DNA of 64,000 bases from the NCBI RefSeq assembly GCF_016804325.1, contig NZ_CP043627.1, positions 5,501,001 through 5,565,000 of the forward strand. Reading direction: 5' to 3'. Positions 57,354 to 64,000 of this stretch are shown one piece after another (position 1 is the stretch's first letter; each line of letters opens with the position of its first letter). A program made the position numbers and the translations under genes. The stretch is from Methylobacterium aquaticum. GTDB lineage: Bacteria > Pseudomonadota > Alphaproteobacteria > Rhizobiales > Beijerinckiaceae. A model generated the notes under the pieces. That model was not told where the DNA came from. It ran no database searches and saw only the letters and a list, made by a program, of their open reading frames with translations.

Positions 57354-57493
57354 GACGGGAACTCCTGACGACGATGCGGTTCCAGATGGGGCGCCGGAAG
57401 CCGCCGCGCCATGCCCTCCGGCAGGACGCGCCCCTGCAGCGAACTCGCCTCTGCCCCATTGATCCGGCGGCGGAATCCTGGCTGAAGGGCCGG

Positions 57494-58579
57494 ATGCGCG
57501 TGGACCTGTTCGATTTCGACCTGCCGGAGGCCAGCATCGCCCTCCGGCCCGCGGTGCCGCGGGACGGCGCCCGGCTGATGCTGATGCATCCCGGCTCGAC
57601 GCCGGAGGACCGCATCGTGCGCGATCTCCCCGGTCTGCTGCGGCCCGGCGACGTGCTGGTGTTCAACGACACCCGGGTGATCCCGGCCCGCCTGCATGGC
57701 CTGCGCCACCGGGACGGGAGCACGGTGCGCCTCGAGGCGATGCTCCACTTGCGGGAGGCGCCGGATCGCTGGTGCGCCTTCGCGCGGCCGGCCAAGCGCC
57801 TGAAGGTCGGCGACCGGGTCAGCTTCGGCGGGGCCGGGGAGGGCGAGACCTGCGCCATGACCCGCCTCGACGCCACGATCGTCGCGCGCGGGGAGGGGGG
57901 CGAGACCACCTTCGCCTTCGATCTCTCGGGGCCTGCCCTCGACGAGGCGGTGGCCGCCCTCGGGGAATTGCCGCTGCCCCCCTACATCGCCGCCAAGCGC
58001 CCGACCGACGCGCAGGACGCCGCCGACTACCAGACCGTCTATGCCCGCGAGCCGGGCGCCGTCGCGGCGCCGACCGCCGGCCTGCACTTCACGCCCGAAC
58101 TTCTGGCGGCCTGCGACGCGGCCGGCCTAGCGCAAGTGCGGGTGACGCTGCATGTCGGCGCCGGCACCTTCCTGCCGGTCAAGGCCGACGACACCGACGC
58201 GCACCGGATGCATGCCGAGATCGGCGAGATCACGCCCGAGGCGGCCGAGGCCCTCAACCGGGCACGCGCATCGGGCGGGCGCATCGTGGCGGTGGGCACC
58301 ACGGCGCTCCGGCTCCTGGAGAGCGCCGCCGAGCCGGACGGCACGATCCGGCCCTGGACCGGCGCCACCGACATCTTCATCACACCCGGCTACCGCTTCC
58401 GCGCGGTGGATGGGCTGATGACCAACTTCCACCTGCCGCGCTCGACCCTGTTCATGCTCGTCTCGGCCTTTGCCGGGCTCGAGCCGATGCGGGCGGCCTA
58501 TGCGGCCGCGATCGCGCGCGGCTACCGGTTCTATTCCTACGGCGATAGCAGCCTGCTCTTCCGGGCGGAGACGCGATGA
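57494..58579 (+). CDS. queA: S-adenosylmethionine:tRNA ribosyltransferase-isomerase QueA
   Basis: The 361-residue enzyme converts preQ1 in tRNA to epoxyqueuosine using the ribosyl group of SAM. The family N-terminus [19 protein letters not shown] and the blocks [56 protein letters not shown] and [18 protein letters not shown] are all present. The ATG at 57494 starts the conserved N-terminus; upstream in-frame sequence overlaps the opposite small gene. The stop overlaps the tgt start (ATGA), linking two queuosine steps. Confidence 0.96.
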   Translation: MRVDLFDFDLPEASIALRPAVPRDGARLMLMHPGSTPEDRIVRDLPGLLRPGDVLVFNDTRVIPARLHGLRHRDGSTVRLEAMLHLREAPDRWCAFARPAKRLKVGDRVSFGGAGEGETCAMTRLDATIVARGEGGETTFAFDLSGPALDEAVAALGELPLPPYIAAKRPTDAQDAADYQTVYAREPGAVAAPTAGLHFTPELLAACDAAGLAQVRVTLHVGAGTFLPVKADDTDAHRMHAEIGEITPEAAEALNRARASGGRIVAVGTTALRLLESAAEPDGTIRPWTGATDIFITPGYRFRAVDGLMTNFHLPRSTLFMLVSAFAGLEPMRAAYAAAIARGYRFYSYGDSSLLFRAETR

Positions 58580-59709
58580 CCGACCATTTCACCTTCACCG
58601 TCGCGGCGACCGACGGCCCGGCCCGCACCGGCGAGATCCGGATGCCGCGGGGCGTCATCCGCACCCCGGCCTTCATGCCGGTCGGCACCGCCGGCACCGT
58701 CAAGGCGATGTATCCCGAGCAGGTGAAGGCGCTCGGCGCCGACGTGGTGCTCGGCAACACCTACCACCTGATGCTGCGCCCCGGCGCCGAGCGGGTGGCA
58801 CGCCTCGGCGGCCTCCACGCGATGATGCAGTGGCCCTACCCGATCCTGACCGATTCCGGCGGCTTCCAGGTCATGTCGCTGTCGGGGTTGCGCAAGCTCG
58901 ACGAGACCGGGGTGCGGTTCCAGTCGCATCTCGACGGCTCGACGCATCTCCTGAGCCCCGAGCGCTCGATCGAGATCCAGGGCCTGCTCGGCTCCGACAT
59001 CCAGATGCAGCTCGACGAATGCGTGCGCCTGCCGGCACCGGAATCGGCGATCGAGAGCGCGATGCGCCTCTCGCTCCGCTGGGCCGAGCGCTGCCGCATC
59101 GCCTTCGGCGACCAGCCCGGCAAGGCGATGTTCGGCATCGTCCAGGGCGGCGACATTCCGCGCTTGCGGGTCGAGAGCGCGAAGGCCCTGGTCGATCTCG
59201 ACCTCAAGGGCTACGCCGTCGGCGGGCTGGCGGTCGGCGAGCCGCAGGCGACGATGCTCGCGATGATCGAGACCGTCGAGCCGCACCTGCCGACCCACAA
59301 GCCGCGCTACCTGATGGGCGTCGGCACGCCGGACGACATCGTCCAGGCGGTGAGCCGCGGCATCGACATGTTCGATTGCGTGATGCCGACCCGGGCCGGC
59401 CGCCACGGCATGGTCTATACCCGCCACGGCCGCCTCAACCTGCGCAACGCGCGCTTTGCCGAGGACAACACCCCCCTCGATCCCGAATCGACCTGCCCGG
59501 CGGCCAACCTTTACAGCAAGGCCTACCTGCACCATCTCGTCCGCGCGGGCGAGATTCTGGGCATGATGCTGCTGACCTGGAACAACCTGTCCTACTACCA
59601 GGACCTGATGGCCGGCCTGCGCAAGGCGATCGCCGAAGGGCGGCTCCACGACTTCATCGGCGAGACCCGCGAGGGCTGGCAGAAGGCGGAGCGCGACCGG
59701 GCGGCGTAG
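58576..59709 (+). CDS. tgt: tRNA-guanine transglycosylase, zinc ligands largely replaced
   Basis: This 377-residue enzyme exchanges guanine-34 for preQ1 in tRNAs with a GUN anticodon. Catalytic Asp93 (TDSGGFQ), the GGLAVGE motif (216-222) and nucleophile Asp267 (FDCVMPTR) are intact. The zinc site is not: aligned with the bacterial Cys-x-Cys-x2-Cys...His site, it reads Ser305, Cys307, Ala310 and Asn336, so only one of four ligands remains. The surrounding fold ([17 protein letters not shown]) is conserved. The enzyme may be structurally stable without zinc, and such variation could be typical of this clade. Coupled to queA by a four-base overlap. Confidence 0.95.
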   Translation: MTDHFTFTVAATDGPARTGEIRMPRGVIRTPAFMPVGTAGTVKAMYPEQVKALGADVVLGNTYHLMLRPGAERVARLGGLHAMMQWPYPILTDSGGFQVMSLSGLRKLDETGVRFQSHLDGSTHLLSPERSIEIQGLLGSDIQMQLDECVRLPAPESAIESAMRLSLRWAERCRIAFGDQPGKAMFGIVQGGDIPRLRVESAKALVDLDLKGYAVGGLAVGEPQATMLAMIETVEPHLPTHKPRYLMGVGTPDDIVQAVSRGIDMFDCVMPTRAGRHGMVYTRHGRLNLRNARFAEDNTPLDPESTCPAANLYSKAYLHHLVRAGEILGMMLLTWNNLSYYQDLMAGLRKAIAEGRLHDFIGETREGWQKAERDRAA

Positions 59710-59792
59710 GGCGCTCCCCGGGCGGGTCCGCTCCACCGGCTGGATCACCGGCGAGGACCTCTCCCCTCCGGGCGCCGAGCTTTCCGCATGGA

Positions 59793-59816
59793 AGATCCCG
59801 GGCAGGCCCGGGATCT
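59793..59816. terminator. Hairpin between convergent tgt and transglutaminase genes
   Basis: A perfect ten-base stem, AGATCCCGGG and CCCGGGATCT with loop CAGG, lies in the 138-base convergent gap. No long T-run flanks it; it is probably a bidirectional terminator. Confidence 0.5.
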
Positions 59817-59847
59817 CGGGGAGGCGAGAGGACCCGCGCCTTGGGCC

Positions 59848-60696
59848 CTACTCCGCCGCCTGCAGCCACTCCACCTGCTGCGGCACCTCGTCCACCACCT
59901 CGTCGGTATGGACCTCGAACTTGGCGAGCCAAGCCGGGCCGAAGCTCGTCGAGATCGCCACGTCGGTGGCGTCGCGGCCCCGCGCCATCACGATCCGGCC
60001 GATGCGCGGCTTGTTGTGGCGGGCGTCGAACGTGTACCAGCGCCCACCGAGATAGACCTCGAACCAGGCCGAGAAATCCATCGGATCGGGCACCGCCGGT
60101 ACGCCGATATCGCCGAGATAGCCGGTGCAGTAGCGCGCCGGGATGTTCATGCAGCGGCAGAACGTGACGGCGAGATGCGCGAAGTCGCGGCAGACGCCCT
60201 CGCGCTGGTTGAAGCCGTCGAGGGCCGAGCGGGTGGCGTCGGCGCGCTGGTAGTCGAAGCGGATGTGGTTGTGGACGTAGTCGACGATGGCCTGGACCCG
60301 GGCCCAGCCTTCCGGCGTGTTGCCGAAGAGCTGCCAGGCGGTGTTCGACAGCTTGTCGGTGTCGCAGTAGCGGCTGGCCAGCAGGAAGGGCAGCACCTCG
60401 TCGGGCAGGTCCTGCACCGGGTGCTGCACCGCGTCGGGCGCGTAATCGTCGACCTCTCCGCTGTCCTGAACCAGGAGATCGGCGGAGAAGGTGATGCGGC
60501 CGCCCGGGGCGGTGACGCGGGTGCAGAGGTTGCCGAAGGAATCGACGAACTGGTGTGCGGGGACCGGCGGGTCGATGGTCATGGCGTCGGGGCTGAGCAG
60601 GTCGCCGGCCCGGTCCGGATGCACGTTGAGCATCAGGACCATCGGGGTCGGGCCGGGCGTATCGAAGGCGATCGAGTAGCCGGTGCGGATCTTCAT
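59848..60696 (-). CDS. Transglutaminase-like family protein
   Basis: The 282-residue product has an N-terminal beta-region (residues 1-85) and a transglutaminase-like core. The catalytic Cys is Cys169 (NQREGVCRDFAHLAV) and the Asp is Asp224 (WYTFDARHN). At the position where many members have the catalytic His (FHAWFE), this one has Ser209 (FSAWFE), so the triad as usually drawn is incomplete; His227 nearby might substitute. Probably cytoplasmic, as no signal peptide is seen. An alternative GTG start lies at 60708. Members may be peptidases or amidases; the substrate is unknown. Confidence 0.85.
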   Translation of the reverse strand: MKIRTGYSIAFDTPGPTPMVLMLNVHPDRAGDLLSPDAMTIDPPVPAHQFVDSFGNLCTRVTAPGGRITFSADLLVQDSGEVDDYAPDAVQHPVQDLPDEVLPFLLASRYCDTDKLSNTAWQLFGNTPEGWARVQAIVDYVHNHIRFDYQRADATRSALDGFNQREGVCRDFAHLAVTFCRCMNIPARYCTGYLGDIGVPAVPDPMDFSAWFEVYLGGRWYTFDARHNKPRIGRIVMARGRDATDVAISTSFGPAWLAKFEVHTDEVVDEVPQQVEWLQAAE

Positions 60697-60847
60697 CGTG
60701 GGGTCCACGCAAGTCGAAAAACGTGGTGCTTAAAGCGTCAACGACCGCGCTTGTTCCGAGTTCTCGGCCCGTTAGACTCTCCGACTCCGCCCAAATGTTG
60801 TGCAAGCGCCACACCTCTGCGCTTGCGTCTGTTTCCCGACATCCGCG

Positions 60848-62182
60848 TCAGCCGCCCATGAAGGTGTCGACGAGAAGCTTCAGGTTCAGGACCACGATCA
60901 CGGCGGCGATGGTCCAGGACAGGATCGACAGCCAGGCCGGGACGACGAAGACGCCCATCTTGCCCCGGTCGGACACGAAGCGCACCAGCGGGATCACCGC
61001 GAAGGGCAGCTGCATCGACAGGACGACCTGGCTCAGCACCAGGAGCCGGGCGGTGCCCGCGTCGCCGTAGAGGGCGGTGACGACCACCACCGGCACGATG
61101 GCGATGCTGCGGGTGACGAGGCGGCGCGCCCAGTCGGGCAGGCGCAGGCGCAGGAAGCCCTCCATCACGATCTGGCCGGCGAGCGTCGCGGTGACCGTGG
61201 AATTGAGGCCCGAGGCCAGGAGCGCGAGCGCGAACAGGGTCGAGGCGAGACCGACGCCGAGCAGCGGCGAGAGCAGGGCATGCGCCTCCTCGATCTCCTG
61301 CACCCCGGTATGGCCGGTGCCGTGGAAGACCTTGGCCGCCATGATGAGGATCGCCGCGTTGACGAAGAGCGCGAGCGTCAGCGCGATGGTCGAATCGGCG
61401 GTGGCGAACCGGATCGCGCTGCGCTTGCCCGCCTCGTCGCGGGGATAGGCGCGGGTCTGCACGATCGAGGAATGCAGGTAGAGATTGTGCGGCATCACCG
61501 TGGCGCCGATGATGCCGATGGCGAGGTAGAGCACCGCCGGGTTGGTGACGATTTCAGGGGACGGCACGAAGCCGCCGAGCACGTCGCGGATCGGCGGCGC
61601 GGCCATGGCGATCTGGACCGCGAAGCAGACGAAGATGATCGACAGAAGCGCGATCACGAAGGCTTCGAGGGCGCGAAAGCCCCGGCGCATCAGGAGCAGG
61701 ATCAGCAGCACGTCGAGCCCGGTCAGGATCGCGCCGGCGAGCAGCGGCAGGCCGAACAGGAGCTTCAGGGCGATGGCGGTGCCGATCACCTCGGCGAGGT
61801 CGCAGGCGATGATCGCCGCCTCGCAGGCGAGCCAGAGCGCGATCCCGACCGGCCGGGAATAGGCGTCGCGGCAGGCCTGGGCCAGGTCGCGGCCGGTGGC
61901 GATGCCGAGCCGTGCGGCCAGCGACTGGAGCACCACCGCCATCAGGTTCGACAGCAGGATGACGGCGAGCAGGGTGTAGCCGAACTGCGCGCCTCCGGCG
62001 ATGTCGGTGGCCCAGTTGCCCGGGTCCATGTAGCCGACCGACACCATGTAGCCGGGGCCCAGGAAGGCGAGGAGCCGCCGGGGCCACGAGCCGGTGGCCA
62101 GTACCGGCACGCTCGCATTCATCGCCCCGAGGCTCGGCTCCGCCGCCCCGGTGCCGGCGCGCCACGCCCATCCGTCCCGCAT
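60848..62182 (-). CDS. mntH: Nramp-family manganese transporter MntH
   Basis: This 444-residue proton-coupled divalent metal importer has about eleven hydrophobic segments. The metal-binding DPGNWATD in helix 1 (residues 53-60) and MPHNLYLHS in helix 6 are the Nramp signatures. The start at 62182 is preferred because AGGGAG lies nine bases upstream; the in-frame ATG at 62215 overlaps the MntR-type operator, which would then sit in the coding start. ATG 62122 is also possible. Manganese repression by a MntR-like regulator is likely. Confidence 0.92.
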   Translation of the reverse strand: MRDGWAWRAGTGAAEPSLGAMNASVPVLATGSWPRRLLAFLGPGYMVSVGYMDPGNWATDIAGGAQFGYTLLAVILLSNLMAVVLQSLAARLGIATGRDLAQACRDAYSRPVGIALWLACEAAIIACDLAEVIGTAIALKLLFGLPLLAGAILTGLDVLLILLLMRRGFRALEAFVIALLSIIFVCFAVQIAMAAPPIRDVLGGFVPSPEIVTNPAVLYLAIGIIGATVMPHNLYLHSSIVQTRAYPRDEAGKRSAIRFATADSTIALTLALFVNAAILIMAAKVFHGTGHTGVQEIEEAHALLSPLLGVGLASTLFALALLASGLNSTVTATLAGQIVMEGFLRLRLPDWARRLVTRSIAIVPVVVVTALYGDAGTARLLVLSQVVLSMQLPFAVIPLVRFVSDRGKMGVFVVPAWLSILSWTIAAVIVVLNLKLLVDTFMGG

Positions 62183-62213
62183 CCGCCCGTGCTCCCTCGC
62201 TCCAGCGCCACTC

Positions 62214-62231
62214 ATATAGCCACTGCTATAT
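62214..62231 (-). promoter_or_regulatory. MntR-type operator upstream of mntH
   Basis: ATATAGC-CACT-GCTATAT is a perfect 7-4-7 inverted repeat and contains the ATAGC-N4-GCTAT core of the MntR box known in enterobacteria. It lies 31 bases before the chosen mntH start, in the shortest AT-rich stretch of this region, and probably overlaps the promoter. Confidence 0.65.
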
Positions 62232-62283
62232 TGATTTGAGAAGGCTGAATTCCAGGGCGTCGGCGGCGGTCGCGGTATCCGGT

Positions 62284-62787
62284 TCAGGGCCGCCGGTCGC
62301 GAAAGAAGTCGCGCAGCAGGGCCGCCGCCTCGCTCTCGCGAAAGCCGCCATAGACCTCCGGGGCGTGGTGGCAGGTCGGCTGGTTGAAGAAGCGCGGCCC
62401 GTGCTCGACGGCGCCGCCCTTCGGGTCGGCGGCGGCGAAGTAGAGCCGGCGGATGCGCGCGAAGCTGATCGCCCCGGCGCACATCGCGCAGGGCTCCAGG
62501 GTGACGTAGAGGTCGCAGCCGGTCAGGCGCTCGTCGTCGAGGGCGGCGCAGGCGGCGCGGATCGCCAGGATCTCGGCATGCGCCGTCGGGTCGCGCGCGG
62601 CCCTGGGGCGGTTGCCGGCGACCGACAGCACGATCCCGTCGCGCACCACGACGGCGCCCACCGGTACCTCGCCGCGGGAGGCCGCCTTGCGCGCGGCGTC
62701 GAAGGCGAGGCCGAGGGGATCGGTTCGTGACGCCCCGCTTGGCGACAGGTCCCCCCTTGCAAAATCGCGCATCGGTTCCACTCGCAT
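62284..62787 (-). CDS. tadA: tRNA adenosine(34) deaminase TadA
   Basis: The 167-residue zinc deaminase converts wobble adenosine of tRNA-Arg(ACG) to inosine. Zinc ligands and catalytic Glu are His70, Glu72 (TAHAEI), Cys100 and Cys103 ([11 protein letters not shown]). The C-terminal [14 protein letters not shown] segment is typical. Start is the first Met at 62787; another at 62772 is possible. It is divergent from the pseudouridine synthase gene, 29 bases away, and its stop lies 52 bases from the mntH operator. Confidence 0.92.
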   Translation of the reverse strand: MRVEPMRDFARGDLSPSGASRTDPLGLAFDAARKAASRGEVPVGAVVVRDGIVLSVAGNRPRAARDPTAHAEILAIRAACAALDDERLTGCDLYVTLEPCAMCAGAISFARIRRLYFAAADPKGGAVEHGPRFFNQPTCHHAPEVYGGFRESEAAALLRDFFRDRRP

Positions 62788-62816
62788 CGACAGACCCCGT
62801 CTGGTATCAGGCGCGC

Positions 62817-64000
62817 ATGAACGACATCAACGACGACGAGACCGGGGCGCCGCAGCGGCGTCGCGGACGGGACGAGGCATCCGCGGGCTCCCCGGAGCGC
62901 CAGGCTTCCAGCACGCGCGGGGCGGCACCCGCCAAGCCGGCCGTGGCGGCCGAGCCGGAGCCGGAGCGCATCGCCAAGGCGATCGCCCGGGCGGGCGTGG
63001 CCTCGCGCCGCGACGCCGAGGCGATGATCGCGGAAGGCCGCGTGACCCTGAACGGCCAGCGCCTCGATTCGCCGGCGGTCAACGTGACGCCGAGCGACCG
63101 CATCACGATCGACGGCGAGCCGCTGCCGACCCGCGAGCGCACCCGCCTGTGGCTGTTCCACAAGCCCCGCGGCGTCGTCACCACCGCCCGCGACCCGGAA
63201 GGGCGCCAGACGGTGTTCGACGCCCTGCCCGAGGACATGCCCCGGGTGGTGGCGATCGGCCGGCTCGACATCAACACCGAGGGGCTCCTGCTCCTCACCA
63301 ACGATGGCGGGCTCGCCAAGGTCATCGCCCACCCGGAGACCGGCTGGCTGCGCCGCTACCGCGTGCGCGCCTTCGGCGACGTCGACCAGGGGATGCTGGA
63401 CGGTCTGCGCAAGGGCGTGACCATCGACGGGATGGAATACGGTCCGGTCGAGGCGACGATCGACCGGGCGCAGGGCGACAACGTCTGGCTGACGCTCGGC
63501 CTGCGCGAGGGCAAGAACCGCGAGGTCAAGCGGATCCTCGAACATCTCGGCCTGTCGGTGAACCGGCTGATCCGGCTCTCCTTCGGCCCGTTCCAGCTCG
63601 GCGAGCTCGAGGTCGGGCTGGTCGAGGAGATCCGCACCCGGGTGCTGAAGGACCAGCTCGGCCACTCGCTCGCCGAGCAGGCGGGCGTCGACTTCACCAG
63701 CCCGGTGCGCGAGCCGATCGCCCCGTTCGGCTCGCCGAAGGCCGCCGCCCGGGCGGCGCAGCAGGAGGGGTCGCCCCGTGGGCGCGACCCGGCCCGCCCG
63801 CAATTCGGCAAGCCGCCCGCGGCCCAGGTCGGCCGCCGGGCTCCGGTTCGGACGGTCTGGCGCGATTCCGAGGCCGAGGCCGCCGGCGACCTGCCGAATC
63901 GCGGCCGGGTGCATCGGCGCGGCGACAGCCCGCAGGAGATCCGCGCCGCGATGGCGGATGCCCCGCGCAAGCGCGTCGGCGCCATCGCGTCGGGCGACCG
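62817..64000 (+). CDS. rluB: RluB-like 23S rRNA pseudouridine synthase, 5' part (3' end outside window)
   Basis: The frame is open from the ATG to the right edge (394 complete codons). After a charged tail of 45 residues comes an S4 RNA-binding domain (ERIAKAIARAGVASRRDAEAMI) and the RsuA-family synthase core with catalytic Asp151 in GRLDINTEGLLLLTNDG and GLREGKNREVKRILEHL. The core ends near residue 285 and a basic, Pro/Arg-rich tail continues beyond the window. RluB modifies 23S rRNA position 2605 in E. coli; RluB rather than RluE/F is inferred from the S4 domain and long tail. Confidence 0.88.
   Translation, partial: MNDINDDETGAPQRRRGRDEASAGSPERQASSTRGAAPAKPAVAAEPEPERIAKAIARAGVASRRDAEAMIAEGRVTLNGQRLDSPAVNVTPSDRITIDGEPLPTRERTRLWLFHKPRGVVTTARDPEGRQTVFDALPEDMPRVVAIGRLDINTEGLLLLTNDGGLAKVIAHPETGWLRRYRVRAFGDVDQGMLDGLRKGVTIDGMEYGPVEATIDRAQGDNVWLTLGLREGKNREVKRILEHLGLSVNRLIRLSFGPFQLGELEVGLVEEIRTRVLKDQLGHSLAEQAGVDFTSPVREPIAPFGSPKAAARAAQQEGSPRGRDPARPQFGKPPAAQVGRRAPVRTVWRDSEAEAAGDLPNRGRVHRRGDSPQEIRAAMADAPRKRVGAIASGD

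Noticed and set aside
57120..57500. A preQ1 riboswitch before queA
   Set aside because: No preQ1-type stem and A-rich tail is visible; the region is occupied by an opposed small gene with a good RBS.
60721..60780. An EcfG promoter before the transglutaminase gene on the minus strand
   Set aside because: GGAAC is present but the correctly spaced element is GCTT, not CGTT.
62232..62283. A yybP-type manganese riboswitch before mntH
   Set aside because: The gap is too short and the MntR-type palindrome explains the regulation better.

Overview
The window is about 70% GC and reads as a chromosomal segment of an aerobic, bacteriochlorophyll-a-producing alphaproteobacterium of the Methylobacterium/Methylorubrum type (Hyphomicrobiales). 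The evidence is: the gene order bchH-bchL-bchM-lhaA-puhABC-orf-acsF-puhE-hemA; a suf operon preceded by Irr-type iron boxes; perfect GGAAC-N16-CGTT promoters of the EcfG/PhyR general stress response; and uniform codon use. No rRNA, tRNA, CRISPR array, insertion sequence or prophage was seen. The species is an inference.

Layout. 1-9993: one long photosynthesis operon, cut at the left edge inside bchH. It covers Mg-chelatase H, dark protochlorophyllide reductase L, Mg-protoporphyrin methyltransferase, reaction-centre assembly and H subunit genes, the aerobic cyclase acsF and ALA synthase. 10309-14272: bchI-bchD-bchO (Mg-chelatase ATPase, adaptor, hydrolase). 14576-18655 (-): a Pls-like one-module NRPS with six membrane segments. 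18807-21317: a histidine phosphatase, a stress-promoted PPK2 and an alpha/beta hydrolase. 21414-29278: an iron-regulated suf operon (cysteine desulfurase, sufBCDS, sufT, then sufA after an opposed Uma2 gene). 29324-36191: a diguanylate cyclase, a DEAD-box helicase, a small membrane protein, an outer-membrane barrel protein and parE, which carries an apparent frameshift. 36448-53003: a stress-promoted small protein, then treZ, a malQ-treY fusion, a long glgE, a treS-maltokinase fusion and glgB, i.e. almost the whole alpha-glucan/trehalose network in one direction. 53436-64000: FkbM methyltransferase, aminotransferase, PhnA-like protein, CDF transporter, queA-tgt, transglutaminase-like protein, mntH with a MntR-type operator, tadA, and a 23S pseudouridine synthase cut at the right edge.

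The most unusual signal is a family of four 121-135 bp palindromic elements with conserved outer arms, a conserved central stem and exchangeable side modules. Three copies lie just downstream of genes. The fourth sits in frame inside bchD and adds about 45 residues between its AAA+ and helical parts. A second, GC-rich palindrome family follows hemA and glgB. Other points worth a second look are the Pls-like synthetase, the catalytically complete extra GH13 domain on GlgE, the histone-like tail on GlgB, a Tgt with most zinc ligands replaced, the parE frameshift, and the stress promoter in front of a 62-residue orphan protein.

How the parts connect: PPK2, trehalose/glucan genes and the small orphan protein appear to be stress-linked. 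The suf and mntH genes are metal-controlled. The bch/puh genes build the reaction centre. All enzyme functions are inferred from family motifs read in the translations. No database search was possible.
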